Shown here one piece after another: positions 51,217 to 63,901 of a stretch of DNA of 64,000 nt. Where the stretch lies: the NCBI GenBank assembly GCA_025345505.1, contig JANVCC010000130.1, positions 9,064,522 to 9,128,521 of the forward strand, given 5' to 3'. Each line of letters begins with the position of its first letter. The first letter of the stretch is position 1. The DNA is from Todiramphus chloris collaris (taxonomy: Eukaryota; Chordata; Aves; Coraciiformes; Alcedinidae). Below the pieces are notes generated by a model. That model was not told the origin of the DNA. It made no database searches and was given only the letters and a program-made list of their open reading frames with translations. Made by a program: the position numbers and the translations under genes.

Positions 51217-53167
51217 TTCTTACTTTACAAAGTCCACAAAAAAAAAAATTGGCAGTGAAGAAGAAAACAACTGTGTGATCCCAATCCAGATGCTGTCATC
51301 TTAGAGTGGGCTTGCCAAAGAGCAGGCAAGTGACTTTCCATCTCTATGCAGGCTCCTTGGGTCGGGCTGGACTGATATCCAAGATAGCGACTCTCAGACT
51401 TTTTCATATCAGGACTTTCAGTAGTAGCATATGCAAAAGCATATACTGCTCCCTGCTGCATATCCAGTCATAAAGTAAATAAGAAAAATCTCTGAGGGTT
51501 GGTGGTGCCCTTTCAGACTGTAGACAACATCACTAAGATGACATTTTATCTTGTTTCTGAGTGTCAGTGAGGTTCAGTTCTAGATTCAGTGCATTTCAAG
51601 GCTTTAAACATGTTATCCATAACATCAATGTCCACCACATGTATGAAGACCTGAATGGATTTTGTGAAGTTTATGAAGTGTATCTTTTTGGTGTCTGTGT
51701 ATAAAACTATATGTAAAATAGGGTTAGATCTAATTTTTTAAAAACATTTTTAATGAATTAATTTGCATATTTTTTATTTAGTCTGTGATATGCCATGCAA
51801 TCACGTTGAATGTCTGATGCACTGAAGGCCACTGAATAGTTAAAATACAGACACTCTTGTTTGTAGAGAGACATAATAGAGGGATTTGTAGTCAGGTTAA
51901 TGTTTAACCTCTTAATCTTTCTAATGTTATGGTTGGAAAGTGCCCTTTAAATTTAATTATTTGCTTCTTTACATTTACTACTTTGCAAATGAGAATTTAA
52001 AAATGTCAGTCATCTCTCTTTACAGAGATCTATAACAATTTTGTACCAATCATAATGATGCTGGTCATCCTAAGCAAATGCCACCCAATCCATTGTACTA
52101 CTGACAGCATCATTTATTCTTTTCTTAATTGTCTGAGGTTTTCATATCTCAGACCATGTAACTCAAGGGGTAGTGTGCTTTCTCATTTACCCCATCATAT
52201 ATTAGAAGCATTTCAAATTTTAATAGTTTGCTTCTAAATGAAGAGCCTTTTAGTAACCCAGGTACTAAAAACCTCAGTAACTAATTGGGGATGGGTGGCA
52301 TTGTCCACTTATTCCAGAAAAGGTGTAAATTATTACTGTTTTGACAAATAGGAAATAAATCTCATCAAGTAATTTAGTATGGATTCTACATAAGATGCAA
52401 ACTATGTCAGTATACTATCTATGCTTTCATATCAATTGTTTAAATGTTAGGAAGAGCCAGCAGCAACTTATTATTTTCTTTCCATGTGGGATACTCTGAG
52501 GGTCTGCGGTTTTTGAGAACAGTTGCCATTCTGACTGTCCAGTGCAACAGAAAGTTGAAAATTACATTGGTTTAACTATGTGATAAGGATAGGCCCTGCA
52601 GACATAGAAGGCAAGGGAATATTTATCAATACAGAATCCAATGGTATCCAACACCCTATCTTATAATATCAACTGACATGATTCAGGCTGACCACTATCA
52701 GATAGATGATCACAATTAGGCTGAAAATTCACTGAATATCTTCCCACTTCTCATACTGCTGCATACAGGAATAAGAGGCTCCATAATAGCCTAGGAACTC
52801 TCTGCTGAGACAGAAAGTGAAGAGTTTCACCACTGCTACTTTATTTCCATTAACAATCTTGCTTATGCTCCCAAGACCTGACACAAGGGACTTCTCAGTT
52901 ATACACACAAAGTGGAAACAGGCAAGGGACAAAATAATGTAATGGATGTGGAAAAATACAGGACAATTCCTTTACACACAGGTATATTAATTCTTTATTT
53001 CATTTTTTCCAAGGTAGGTATTGCAAATGGATTACCCATTTAGATCAAAGACAGCACATTTAAATTGCACCACCTGTGCAAATAAGATCAAGCATCCAAA
53101 AGATAGCATTCCCAAAAACAACAGTTATATCTGGTAATTAGATAAATGCCTTTTCTACCTACTCTTA

Positions 53168-53240
53168 TTTGGTCTTGTGATTTACTTAATTCGTGATTTA
53201 CTTAATTCATGATTTGGTCTTGTGATTTACTTAATTCATG
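53168..53240 (+). repeat. Nested short tandem repeat
   Basis: The 16-mer GTGATTTACTTAATTC occurs perfectly at 53177-53192, 53193-53208 and 53222-53237. The longer unit starting TTTGGTCTTGTGATTTAC is itself repeated 45 bases apart (53168 and 53213), giving a two-level duplication. Confidence 0.9.
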
Positions 53241-55061
53241 TCCTATACTTCTGCACAATTCGTTTACAATCATAGTAACACAGTTCATAGTTATTTTCAA
53301 CTACAGATTTGGCAGAGAAATTAAGAGAACTGAACTCTTACACTTTTGCTGGGAGAATCTCTTCTTGATGCCTTGTAATCTTCACAGATGAAAGGGGTTT
53401 TTTGCATTACACCAATGGACTAGTTTAGTGCTACAGATAGTGATAAACTGATGCGATTTACCTTGAGCTAAGCAGAGCCAATGTACCTTGAACTCCTATG
53501 TAAATACACATGGACTTCAAACGCAAATAGAAATTTGAGTTTCAGGCACTCTAGCAAACCTGTTGTGACCCTGTTGCATATGGCTTGCGATACTTTCTGT
53601 TCTTTCAATACTGGCAAATAGGGTGATGTTTGAGAACTAGTAAATAGTGATCCAGTCTATTCTGATGCAAGGACTGTACTGGCATTTGGCTGAGAATAAA
53701 GACAATGTAGCAAAAAGAGAACAAGCTCATAGGTTTTGTAGTTTCTCTTCTGCAATCTTGTGATGCACATTGTGTTTCTCTGGTCAGAAAGAGTTCCAAT
53801 TTACCCGTATTTGTTATGGTCAGTATAAAAATAAAGCTTATGTAGTAAATTTGGATGAGTGAGCAAAAAGTTTTGGTTTTGCAAGGATCAATAGAGGAAG
53901 TGACAAATGGTTTTGGAGATTTTTCTTTCTGAAAAGACAGTTCATAAAGTTGTTTTGAGGCTTAGAAGCAAACCAATGAAGGTATTAGTATTAACAGTGG
54001 GGAATGCCAAGAATTTTAGTACTTCACTTTACATAAATGATTGTTAGGATGCTCATGTGTGACTTTCTTAAGCCTGTGAGTTCAAGGCTGCTCATAAGAA
54101 TGTGGCATTTCTTGTTCCCAGACAGCTGAGACCAGCAGTCTGCGGCTTCCTCTTTTTTGCCACCTTGGAGACAAGGAAAGGGACCATGGAAAGTCTCCTG
54201 GGAGAAAAGCTAAATGGAATCTCTCTCCAGCCTCCAAAATATCTTGAATAAGAGTTTGCCATGAATAAGGTATGTTTGTCGCTCTTTACCCAGGCAGGTT
54301 AAAACCAGTGTTGAGGTTTTAGAAAGGCTTTGAATTCTTGTGAGCTGTTTTTTTTTTAATGCTTTTGTCAGCTCTGAGAGGATCAGCCCACACTATTTTG
54401 CCTCACCAGCCAGAGTGGTTAACACTGTTCTGACTTTGTTGGACTGTTTCCTTCAGAGTGAGAAACTGGTGACACAAGTCAACTACTTGCTAGTGAAATT
54501 TCCTTATTTACAGGAGTCCTTTCCATTTCCCTCACCAGGGCTGAGCACTAACAAAGTCTGCCCTGGCAGGCACCCTGCAGGGTTCTCTGTGCCTCAGAAG
54601 CCCTCCTTTATTTCCACAAAAAATTATGTTGAAGCAACATCCATCCCTCCCCACCTGCAGGCCAGGCCAGGCACAACCCTTCTCAGCCCTTGAGACTGCA
54701 GCTAGGGAAGTGCCTCAGATCATGCATTTTCCCCCTGTATACTCTGCAACTGGAAGCCTTGGGAAAGGACCTCACTAACCAAAAAGGCTGCTATGCCCTA
54801 TTTATTGAGCTTTAAAGATTTTTGTCTTGTCCCTCTTGGCGTTAACATGTTTGCTGTTATCTTTGGGGTTAATGGGCAACTACTGGCTAATGTCTTCCTA
54901 AAGGAACTGTTAGCCCTTGATACCTTAAACTGAACTAAGTGTATTATGGTGAGCCACTGTACAATTTCAATGAATTTATGAGTGAGATTCAGGTGGGATT
55001 ATTTCTGTAGCAGATGGACAGTGCCCAGAACATTAGGGTCCTTACCCTGTCTGAAGCCTTG

Positions 55062-55649
55062 TGTTGTAATGTGGTGATTTGACCTTGGCTGGATGTCAGG
55101 TGCCCACCGAGCTACTCTATCACTTCCCCCGCTTCTCTCAGCTAGACCAGGGGGAAGAAAAATGAGATGAAACTCGTGGGCTAAGACAAAAGCAGTTTAA
55201 TGAAGAAGCAAAGCAATGCCATGCGCAGAAGCAAAAGAAATCAAAGATTTAATCTCTATTTCCCATCAGCAGGAAATGTCTGGCCCTTTCTGGGAAGCAG
55301 GACTCCAAACATGTAGCGCTTGCTCTGGAGGACAAGCTGATGACCTGCACCCGCCCCCCCCCCCCCCTTGTCCTACCTTTTCTAGTTCAACTGATCTTAC
55401 ATGGTATGGAATATCCCTTTGGTCAGTTTGGGTCAGCTGTCCCAGTCATGTCCCCTCCCAAGGTCTTGTCCACCCCATCCCACTGCAGGGAGAATGTTGA
55501 ACAAGCAGCCTTGGTGCTGTGCGAGCCCTGCCCAGCAGCAGCCACAGCACGGGTGTGTTATCAGCACCTTTCTGTCTCTCAGTGCAAAGCACAGCCCTGG
55601 GAGGGCTGCTATGGGGAAAATTCACTCCAGCTCAGTCAGACCCAATACA
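55062..55649 (-). mobile_element. Avian ERV solo LTR (ERVL-like), minus orientation
   Basis: This is the same LTR type as at 8.8-9.35 kb, in the opposite orientation. Read on the minus strand it begins TGTATTGGG at 55649, then GAATTTTCCCCATAGCAG, GGTGCTGATAACACACCCG, GGGAGGGGACATGACTGGG, the shared core CTGACCAAAGGGATATTCC, a C/G tract, CATTAAACTGC as the likely poly(A) region and AGCCCACGAG. It ends about ACAACA near 55062. It keeps a clearer 5' terminus than the other copy. No gag, pol or env sequence adjoins it, so it looks like a solo LTR. It lies antisense to the plus strand and sense to CHRM2, in the probable intron. Confidence 0.8.
55354..55367 (+). repeat. C14 homopolymer inside an LTR
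   Basis: Fourteen consecutive C follow CCG inside the minus-strand LTR at 55.06-55.65 kb. On the LTR sense strand this is G14. Homopolymer length from assembly is unreliable. Confidence 0.9.
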
Positions 55650-56178
55650 TACCAACCAAGGTATCAATTAGGGAATAATTGTGTTTGTTACAGCCAAGTA
55701 ATAAAATCAGAGGAAAGATGTATGGAGAGATTTTTGGTCTCCAAAATAACTGCAAAGGTACTTCTCTTAAAGTACGTTTAATTACAGTTCTTAAAAGCAT
55801 CCATTACTTGTTTATTGAATATTTGTCAGATTAGACTTTGTACAGTGTTATTACTAGTATTGGGCAGCAGTTACTCTCCACATATTTTCACTGTGGCAAC
55901 CATATTGACTGAATAGAAGAGGCAATTTTAAACAGGTATCTGTGAGGAACTTTCAGTAAAACCCAACCAGCATAGCCCATCTCCTGCTATGTTGAGAATA
56001 TTCAGAAGACACCTCCAGAAGACTGTGAACAAAAAGCAAATGCATCCCAGTGTCAGGTATTTTTGGCATCTGCTGTTTCTCAGAGCGGGAAGGTTCTTTT
56101 GTGCATTGTATATCTGATCCTACTTGGCTCAGTTTACACCATCCTAATTTAGTAGTGTTTTGGGTTTTTTTTAAGGGA

Positions 56179-56217
56179 CTTCCTTCCTTCCTTCCTTCCT
56201 TCCTTCCTTCCTTCCTT
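56179..56217 (+). repeat. (CTTC)n microsatellite
   Basis: About ten perfect TTCC/CTTC units. It is the same tetranucleotide class as the 32-kb microsatellite, on the other strand. Confidence 0.95.
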
Positions 56218-57823
56218 GGTAAGGGATAATTGCTATCCATGTAACTATTTTTCCTGCTTCATTAAGAGAAATCTGTCCTGCAACAGATTAAAAATCAAAG
56301 TCCCATAATGCCTGTGAAGCATAAACTCTCTTCCTCTGTGTGTTTATGTATGGAATGCATATTTATGTTCTATTGCAGTTTTGTTATTTTTTGTCCTTGT
56401 TATTCTTTACTGATGTATTTCCTGATATAGTTGATCTGTATTGCATTTTTTCCTGTTTATCTGTCTTCTTGTCATGGTGTACACAAGGGTTTTGGACAGA
56501 ATTGCGAATAGTAGACAAAGGACAGTACATCCAATATAATCTAAATTATACAGGCTAATCAACAATAACTGGTGTTTCTGTCAGAAAGTGCACACTCGTT
56601 GAATACACAGTGTCTCCAACATTTCTTCCTCTACACTGTTTGGTTTTGAGAGTCACAGAATTAATCTAATCCCTCTGTAACCAACAGAGCTATCTAGTAA
56701 TAACAAAAATGCACAGAGAATAATTGCTTGTATTAGATTAACTTCATCTGCTCTGCAAACATGCTACTCTTGTACAGGTTTATATTCTTAAGAGTGAATT
56801 AAATATCAGGCGGCTCATGAAAACAGCAGCCACTGGGAGGATATTACAGAATTTTCAGGAAGTGAGTTGTGAATTTCCACACATCCGCACTGGCAGTGGA
56901 AGCCTGACTTGAAGAGCCTTGAGAGCAGGGGTCTACTGTATAGGCCACATTACTCACCCAAACTGCAATTTCAGAGTCTGAAAATCCACAGTGAATTGCT
57001 CTAAAAAAAAAATCAATAGGTCAAAAGCACTGTGTATGCCTACGGCAAAACTTCTGTTGCTTTTGGTAGGTTCAGGACTTTTCTGAAAAAAAAACCCAAA
57101 AACCAAAAAAAGCAGGATTGGTGTCTGGGGACTAGACACCAGAATTGTATTCTTCTGTTCCCTGCTGTAAACTGTCTTGGAATCACACTTGCTATTCATC
57201 ATTTAGGAGAAAAGTCTGCCTTCAGTAACCCTTCGTAACATTCCAGAATGATCAGCTAAGTGAAGCATTTCCTTCTTCTGAAGGACAACATTTCCCTTTT
57301 TTCCTCTTATTACAGAGACCTGCAAAACTACCTGGGGCTATGATTGTTGCCAGGCAGTTGGCACACATAATTTATTGCAAAAATCTGCAAAGTATAACAT
57401 TAGGTTCAGGGTTGGAGCCTAATGGTCTTCTGAGTATCCCAGAGCTGTAGATGCAGTCTTCTTTGCAGACTTTTTTTCCACATGTTTACTAGACAGTGCT
57501 TCCCCACTTTTAAGCACCTGCTGCAGTTTGTTCAACACATTCTGTTTATGGTCAAATAGATCTCTTATATAACCATTTTAAGTTCTTACAGTAACATGAA
57601 AGCCTTAACTGATAAACGCACTTTGTAAGTGACAGAAGATGGCAAAAGTATCTTAACAAAGAGCATAGTATTAGGAACAGACACAATAAGCAGCAGAACA
57701 ACTGAGGAATAAAAATCTTATCTTTGCCATTTACCTATTCTATGAAGGCAATGTGGCTACCAGACATTCCTTTATAAACTGGAAATTAAAGCTGTGGAAA
57801 TAGCTGCAGAGAGAAGAGCTGAT

Positions 57824-57841
57824 GGGATGGGTTGGGATGGG
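57824..57841 (+). other. Canonical G-quadruplex motif
   Basis: Four GGG runs are separated by exactly two bases each (GGGATGGGTTGGGATGGG). The G-rich strand is the plus strand, the template strand for CHRM2 transcription if this is CHRM2 intron. Confidence 0.7.
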
Positions 57842-58849
57842 ATTGGAGATGTCCTGGCAAAGAAGAGGCCATCATAATACAAACAGAATGAGAGGGAAGG
57901 AATGATATGACTGCTACAGGCAATGTTTCTCTGAATAAATAAAAAAAAAAAATCTAAATCATCACCATTTTTACTCAGGTCTTGTCACTAAGTGAATAAG
58001 ACAAAAGAATAAATAATTATCAGCAAACCAAAACTGAACACCCACGCATTCACCTTTGCATCTCCTAAAAAAGAAAAACTCTGTTCCCTGTAGCAGAAAC
58101 ATTAGTACTAGATTCAGACTTTTTCTTTAGCTCCTTTATGCCACTCCTGTGGTGTAAGGTAATGGAAAAACTTCCAGGCGACTGAATATTTGCCCCCCAC
58201 TGGAAAATCTCTGGGTGGCTTAGACCCAACATTTAAAAACACTTAAAAATGTGAATAATTTCAAGATACCACAGGTGGCCACATTTAATGGTTTAACACA
58301 AAGGGCACTAATTAAAGTCCTCTCTGTGTAAAAGGAAAGGCAAAAGGCAATGCTATATATATATAGAGATATATGTTTCCCTCTTCAAAAAATCAATGGA
58401 GACTACAGGAAATTTCTAAGAAAACTGTTGGATGGAAGATTGGTTCTTTCAGTTCAGTTACTGAATCCACACCTAGTTTCAAAAGTTATTTAGTATTCCC
58501 AGGGACACCTGGGCCCTATGTGCAAGACTGAGGGTAAGAAACACCACTGGGAGAAATGTGGTGTTTACTTCTTCAACTCACATCCCTGATTCTCCTGAGT
58601 GTAACCACTGTGGTGGCAGCGACGCATCCAACGTGCAGTAGCTTTGGATATCTCCTTATTTCACATCAGCCATGAGACAGAAGGTATGTCCAGGGATGGC
58701 TGTGTCCATGCAGGTCAGAAATATCTGTAATCTGTCAGAGAATTCTTATTAAAAAATGTTTTTGTCCAGTGATTGATGCATCTTGGAAAGTAGTTGAAGA
58801 GCAAACCATAGGTCCAAGATCTGTGATAGAGGATATAGTATTTTATAAC

Positions 58850-59250
58850 CTGAATTACATGGCCTGTGAAGGAAGGTTGGGGGAAAGGGGCTTGTTTATC
58901 CTGAAGGAGGTTTGGGGTTACCTGATAGCATCCTGTCTGCAGGGAAACTACTGAGATGATGGAGCCAGACTTCTTATAGTGATATGTAAGAGATGAGAGG
59001 ATGAAAGAAAACAAGCATAAGGTTTTGATGGGATTTAAGGAAAAATTCTTTCACCATGAGGACAACAAAGCAGTGGATGAGGTTACCCAGACACCATGTA
59101 CAGGATCTGTCCTTGGAGTTTTTCAAGACACAATGGATAAAACTCCAAGCAACCTGGTCTGAATTCGACACTCGCTCTGCTTTGAGCAGAAATTTGGAGC
59201 AGTCCCCTTCCACCTGAACTAGTCTGTGCTTCTGTGGTTATGTGATTCTA
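58850..59250 (+). mobile_element. Old CR1 LINE 3' end
   Basis: A degraded CR1 3' region reads on the plus strand. Ordered landmarks are GGGCTTGTTTATCCTGAAGG near 58889 (the 'gttcagcctgga' block), TTACCTGATAGC near 58918, GATGAGAGGATG, GGAAAAATTCTTTCACCATGAG near 59039, GAGGTTACCCAGA near 59079, CCTTGGAGTTTTTCAAGACA near 59111, GAGCAGTCCCCTTCCACCT near 59197, and the terminal TTCTGTGGTTATGTGATTCT ending near 59249. It is clearly older than the copies at 28.8 and 45.3 kb and lies antisense to CHRM2 within its probable intron. Confidence 0.8.
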
Positions 59251-62200
59251 GAACACACCATGAAGTCAGTAGATCCTATGGACCAGTGAAGCAGGAACAC
59301 ATATACCTTTGTTTAATATGGGGTCAGATATGAAAGCAACCCACATGATTACACAGAAGGCAGTCTGGGAGTCTGGCAAAATCACACAGGAGAGAAAAAC
59401 AAAAACCAGTATAATGCAGATCCTTGTCTTCTTACTCAGAGGTGACACATAAAAACTAAGACTCCTGCAGCATCTGGTCTGCACTAGAATTAACTGCCCC
59501 AGGGTTTGCCTAGGGCGATTCACCAGCCTGTAGCCTACAGTGTGGGATGTCTGCTGCTTCCCAGGGACTGAAGCTGTTTACCCCAGAGAATCAGAAAGAC
59601 ATTGTCCCTGTTCCGATTTCCACAGTTCTTACCTGTTGTTCAATACCATGTCCCCTTTGCAACCAGTCTGAAAGAAAGGGACCCCAAGGATGGAAATGGA
59701 AGGGCCCACAGAGGGCAGACCACATCCAGAGTTTTATCTATGATGGGAACAAAGCTGTGTGTTGTTGAAATTCAACCACCAGGTGAAACTCAAATCATGT
59801 CACTCAGGTACATAGCTCATATCAAAGTAAAAGGCCTTTAGGCACAGGAGAATCATGCCCCATGTTTGCCCTTAACCCTACCACAAGTTCACATACCTGT
59901 TGCAATGAAGAAAAAGAGTAAATCTCAATTTTTGTACTGTCTTCCAAACAAGTGCTATCTTATGCATAAGCTAGAGAAATGACTGTTTTAGCAGGCTCTA
60001 GTAGGCTGGAAGAATACTAGTGAACAGGATCACACAGAGGTAAGCCTTTCTATCTCTATTACACGATGTGTATCTTTTCCCCCTCCTTCAGATTGCTTTT
60101 ACCAGCAACAATGACAGCTGTCCATCTCTGGTCCCAAGCATGCACGCCTTGAAGGAGCAGATGTTTCCTCTCTGAGTATAACAGCTTTGATATGAATGCA
60201 GTCTGTAATGGCTTAGATTCATTTTCCAGTGTAAAGGCTCGGCGCAGAAGCACCAAGAAGATTAACCACATACGGTTCAATCACAAAGGCTTGCAGGAAA
60301 GTAGCCAGGATCATTGTATTATCATTTCAGCTGTTAATACAGTGGTCTCAATTTTCATCCACCGTTGAAGAGGTTGAGGGTATACAGATTCACTCCATTT
60401 GAAGAATACTCCAAAAATTATGCTGATGTTCAGTGAACAGTTACCTCCATAATTAGCCCAGCTCTAATTACAACCCAGGCAGATTAATATTCTCATTTTT
60501 TGGCTGTCCTAATAGTATCAGAAATATACTATGCAAAATGCTTGAGTATGAAAGAACTGGGACGATGTGTCAGGATACAACTATTACACTAGAAGTGATG
60601 ATGACATTGTACATGGTGGCTCATAGCTTTGAAGGAGGAAGAGTTTTACCACAAAAAATTACTTACATTGAACCTGTCTGGAATTAGTGTCTGCCCGTGA
60701 AAAATGTGGTTATAGCGTATCAGTCCTGACCTCAAAGGCACCTCAGGCACTCAAGTACTATTGGTTATGGCAATTTCTCCATTTCAGGCTTCTGTCTGTC
60801 TATTTTATCTCTTTCTCCTGCTCTCACTTTACCTTGCAACTCAGAGCTGAAAGATCTACAGGTCATCTCACTCACATTTGAGCACAATAGGTCTTCAAGA
60901 CACTAAAGCTAGTATAGAACTACACAGCATGCCACAGTTCAAGGAACGGGAGAGAGATGGAAGTTTGTTCACCTTTTCACTTGCTTATTTGTTTTCAGTC
61001 AGGACATCTAGTGAAATGGCCAAAGACTGAGTTTATTTTCAGCTCAGTGCTTCCCAGTTGTTACACAGAGCCTGTGCTTGCTGGGAGGTGGTGGGATTTT
61101 GGGACACATCACTGATGACAGGCATTTCCATGTACACACAAAGAGCTTTTGCTAAGGAAGGGATAGAACAATGCTCAAAGATAAAGGAAAAAGCAGGGTC
61201 TGAGAAAGGAGTAAGGGAAGATAAGAGGATTCATTTAATGCAGTGGAGCAGAGCTAAAACCTGGATCAAAGCCTTGAAATGATACCATGAATTTGGTGTG
61301 AGCCTTGCAGAACTGGCCCAAGACTGCTAAATAATAGCTGATTCATGCTTATCATTCCCTGTCTCTTTCATCTTTATGTGTTGAAGGTGAGCAAGCCCAT
61401 ATTGCTATGTTCACTGAAACAGTAAATAAGCAAGTGTTGAGCCGGCTGTAGTAACAAGAACTTTCAAGAGCCTGACAGGTTTGCATTATTTTCCCTAAAA
61501 ACAGCAAGAAAAAAAAAAAGAACCCCACCACCCCCAACAGCCACCACCTTCTGTATATATTAAACTACTCTGGAAACAAAAAATCTTCTCAATCCTTATG
61601 TATTATTGCCTCACTTGCCTTGAAATAGGAGCCATTGGCACTTTGATAAATGGACTGTAAAGTTGCTGATCTTCACTGTAGCTTCTGTATCCTCAGCCAA
61701 TAGGCAGCTTAGTAACTGCAGCAATTTAATTCCCAGTGAATCTCTCACTGCAAGGGGAATTCAGCTTCCTGCAGAGATGGTCATTGGGAGATGGTGCCTT
61801 TTTCCTCCCTTAGGGTTAAATTAGGCTAGTACAACAAAGTGTTTGACCAATCTACTGCAATATCAAGTCTGAGCAAGTTCAAATTTTAAAGATGAATGTC
61901 CACCATGTCCCAGAACCAGATTATAGCATCTCTTAGCTTTTCAATGTGTTAGGTATCTGGCCTGCTTAGGCATTTTTGTAAGCCCCATTAGATGACAATA
62001 TACATATTGAAGTACCCGAATAAAACAATAATACCTGGTTCTAAGCCTGGAAAGAATCCTAGTGCTGTCAATGGAACTGCTTGTGAGCAGGTTCTCATTT
62101 CAGTCTGCTCCACTGGATCTGTGTAAGTAGTACCATTACAAGCATAAAATGCAAGTGTTCTGGAACACTTTAATTCAGTCAAAAAGTACTGGGGAATATC

Positions 62201-63901
62201 AGAGGTGAGAACCACACTGAAAAATACCATCTTTTATCCAACTGTATAGTAAGTGAGGACTTCTACCACATAAATGTGTTGTTAGTTTCAGTTTCTTTTT
62301 AATGTTTTAATTAATCTTTAAACTGGATCTAGCACCCAGTATTACCATTCAGCTTTTTCTGAATACTGAGAAAAGATTACTTGTGGCATTTGCAGAAGTA
62401 GTCTAGCTAATTATCAAGGTTTCATTTTGGGGAGATATTTGAATCTTATTGTAATGACAAATGCTCACAAACCTAGAGAAGATTTTTCTCTTTGATGACA
62501 GATGATGTCTCAGGTGTTGTTTTGGGAGGTCAACTCATGAGTCATCCAGAGGATATTTCACCTCATTACTTCACACAGGTCTTTCTAATAGAGTTTTCAT
62601 GAGTGTTTCATAAGACAGATCTAATGAAAATAAAGATTTAAATATTTTTTTCTGTTATTATGTATTCACAGGTAATTCTGTTTCTTCTTAAAGCCTTTCC
62701 ATTGCACTTTCATCCCTTGTCAAAATTGCTAACATGCTCTGAGCTTGATTTTATGCTTCACTAAAGAGTTCTGAAATTGCCCAATATGTTAAAAAAAATA
62801 GGAAAAAATTAAAAGTACTGAGGCAATGGGTGGATATTGTACAAACGTTGCTGATCTGAATGTTACAGTTAAGACTTTTCACTATTCCAGTCCCCAAAAA
62901 AAAGGTAAAGTTCTTTGTTCCCAGAAAAGCTGCTTCCTTCCAAAGTTGGAAAGCAACTCTGAAAGGTGGTGTCTCTCATCAGCTACAATGTAAGTGAATC
63001 ATGTCATACAGTCCCCTGTACCAGAGAGGACTTACAGGTTTAGCAGCTTTAAAAATCACTGTTCCTATTTGCTACAGGGTCTTGAATTTGCCAGATCTCA
63101 TTTATTCTGACAAAATTATCTCTTTCACATGGTACCTACTCTGGAAAAACTGACTCCCTACAATTTACATTGGTGATTCCTTTCTTCAGCATCATGTGCT
63201 CATCTTTCCTACTTTACCTATGTAATTTTATCACTGAATTATTTGCTCATAAATCATACTCGGTTGTGGTCTTGTGTACTCTTACCCATACTTTGGTAAA
63301 GTATTCCTGCCTTGCCCTCCTACAAAATTAAGTCTTCTGCTGCGATGGATAGTGCATTTATCAAACAGCAGCTGGTTATCGAAGGGTAGCATGAAAGATG
63401 GAGCCAGTAACATGATGGAAGGAATGTGAGGAATGATTTTGCTTCCATGGGGCAGAGAGAATTTGGAATGATTTATTGCCAGATGTGAAACTGCAGCAGG
63501 GAGTTTGAATTGTTCACAAGGGAGGGGAGCACAGGTATGGTAAAGAGCAGTAATCTTAGGATGAAGATGAAAGAAGCAATATGGGATATGTTAGACAGTA
63601 GAAGAAGAAAAGATGAACTACTAGAAGACAGAGAAATAAAAAGAAGAAAAAACAAGGAATCCAAGGAAAGTTACAGTAAACCATAACAGAAAGCTAGAAG
63701 AAGACTTTGCGATACAGAGAGAAAAGGAAGTAGAAAAGAAAATTCAGCATAAGATACACCTAGAAACTGTGGTTTTAAACAGTGTTATTGGTTCATAGCC
63801 AGCTTGTGTAATAGTCAGGGTATGCTGTTATTTCTGATTATAATAGGAAGGGTGGCAGATAAGAGTTGCACAAATGAATAAATTATTAATCACCTCCCTT
63901 C
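59251..63901. other. Probable CHRM2 intron, distal part
   Basis: Unique A+T-rich sequence with an A-run/CCCC patch at 61508-61545 and a purine-rich stretch at about 63560-63740. No exon or recognisable RNA gene is seen. Confidence 0.5.

Larger units (their letters stand above)
46266..55061. other. Probable CHRM2 intron, middle part
   Basis: A+T-rich with stops in all frames. It contains an A18 block, the nested repeat at 53.2 kb and the 100-N gap. A short imperfect repeat of GAAAGCAAGAGT occurs near 48735 and 48757. No exon, tRNA or young transposon is recognised. Upstream CHRM2 non-coding exons could be hidden here or in the gap. Confidence 0.5.
55650..58849. other. Probable CHRM2 intron between LTR and old CR1
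   Basis: Unique sequence with a (CTTC)n microsatellite, an A/C-rich stretch near 57087-57110 and the G-quadruplex motif at 57.82 kb. No gene is supported. Confidence 0.5.

Noticed and set aside
8829-55649. The two LTRs as ends of one large provirus
   Set aside because: They are in opposite orientation, 46 kb apart, with an intact host gene and unrelated repeats between them.
55216-55781. Three overlapping open frames of 94-126 codons
   Set aside because: They lie in and beside the minus-strand LTR and reflect its C-rich composition. They are not viral or host proteins.
62030-62110. Short motif resembling ancient amniote repeats ('tcaatggaactgctt...'), with similar pieces near 38290, 38700 and 40520
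   Set aside because: The matches are about 20-40 bases and rest on memory, so they are too short to call without a profile search.
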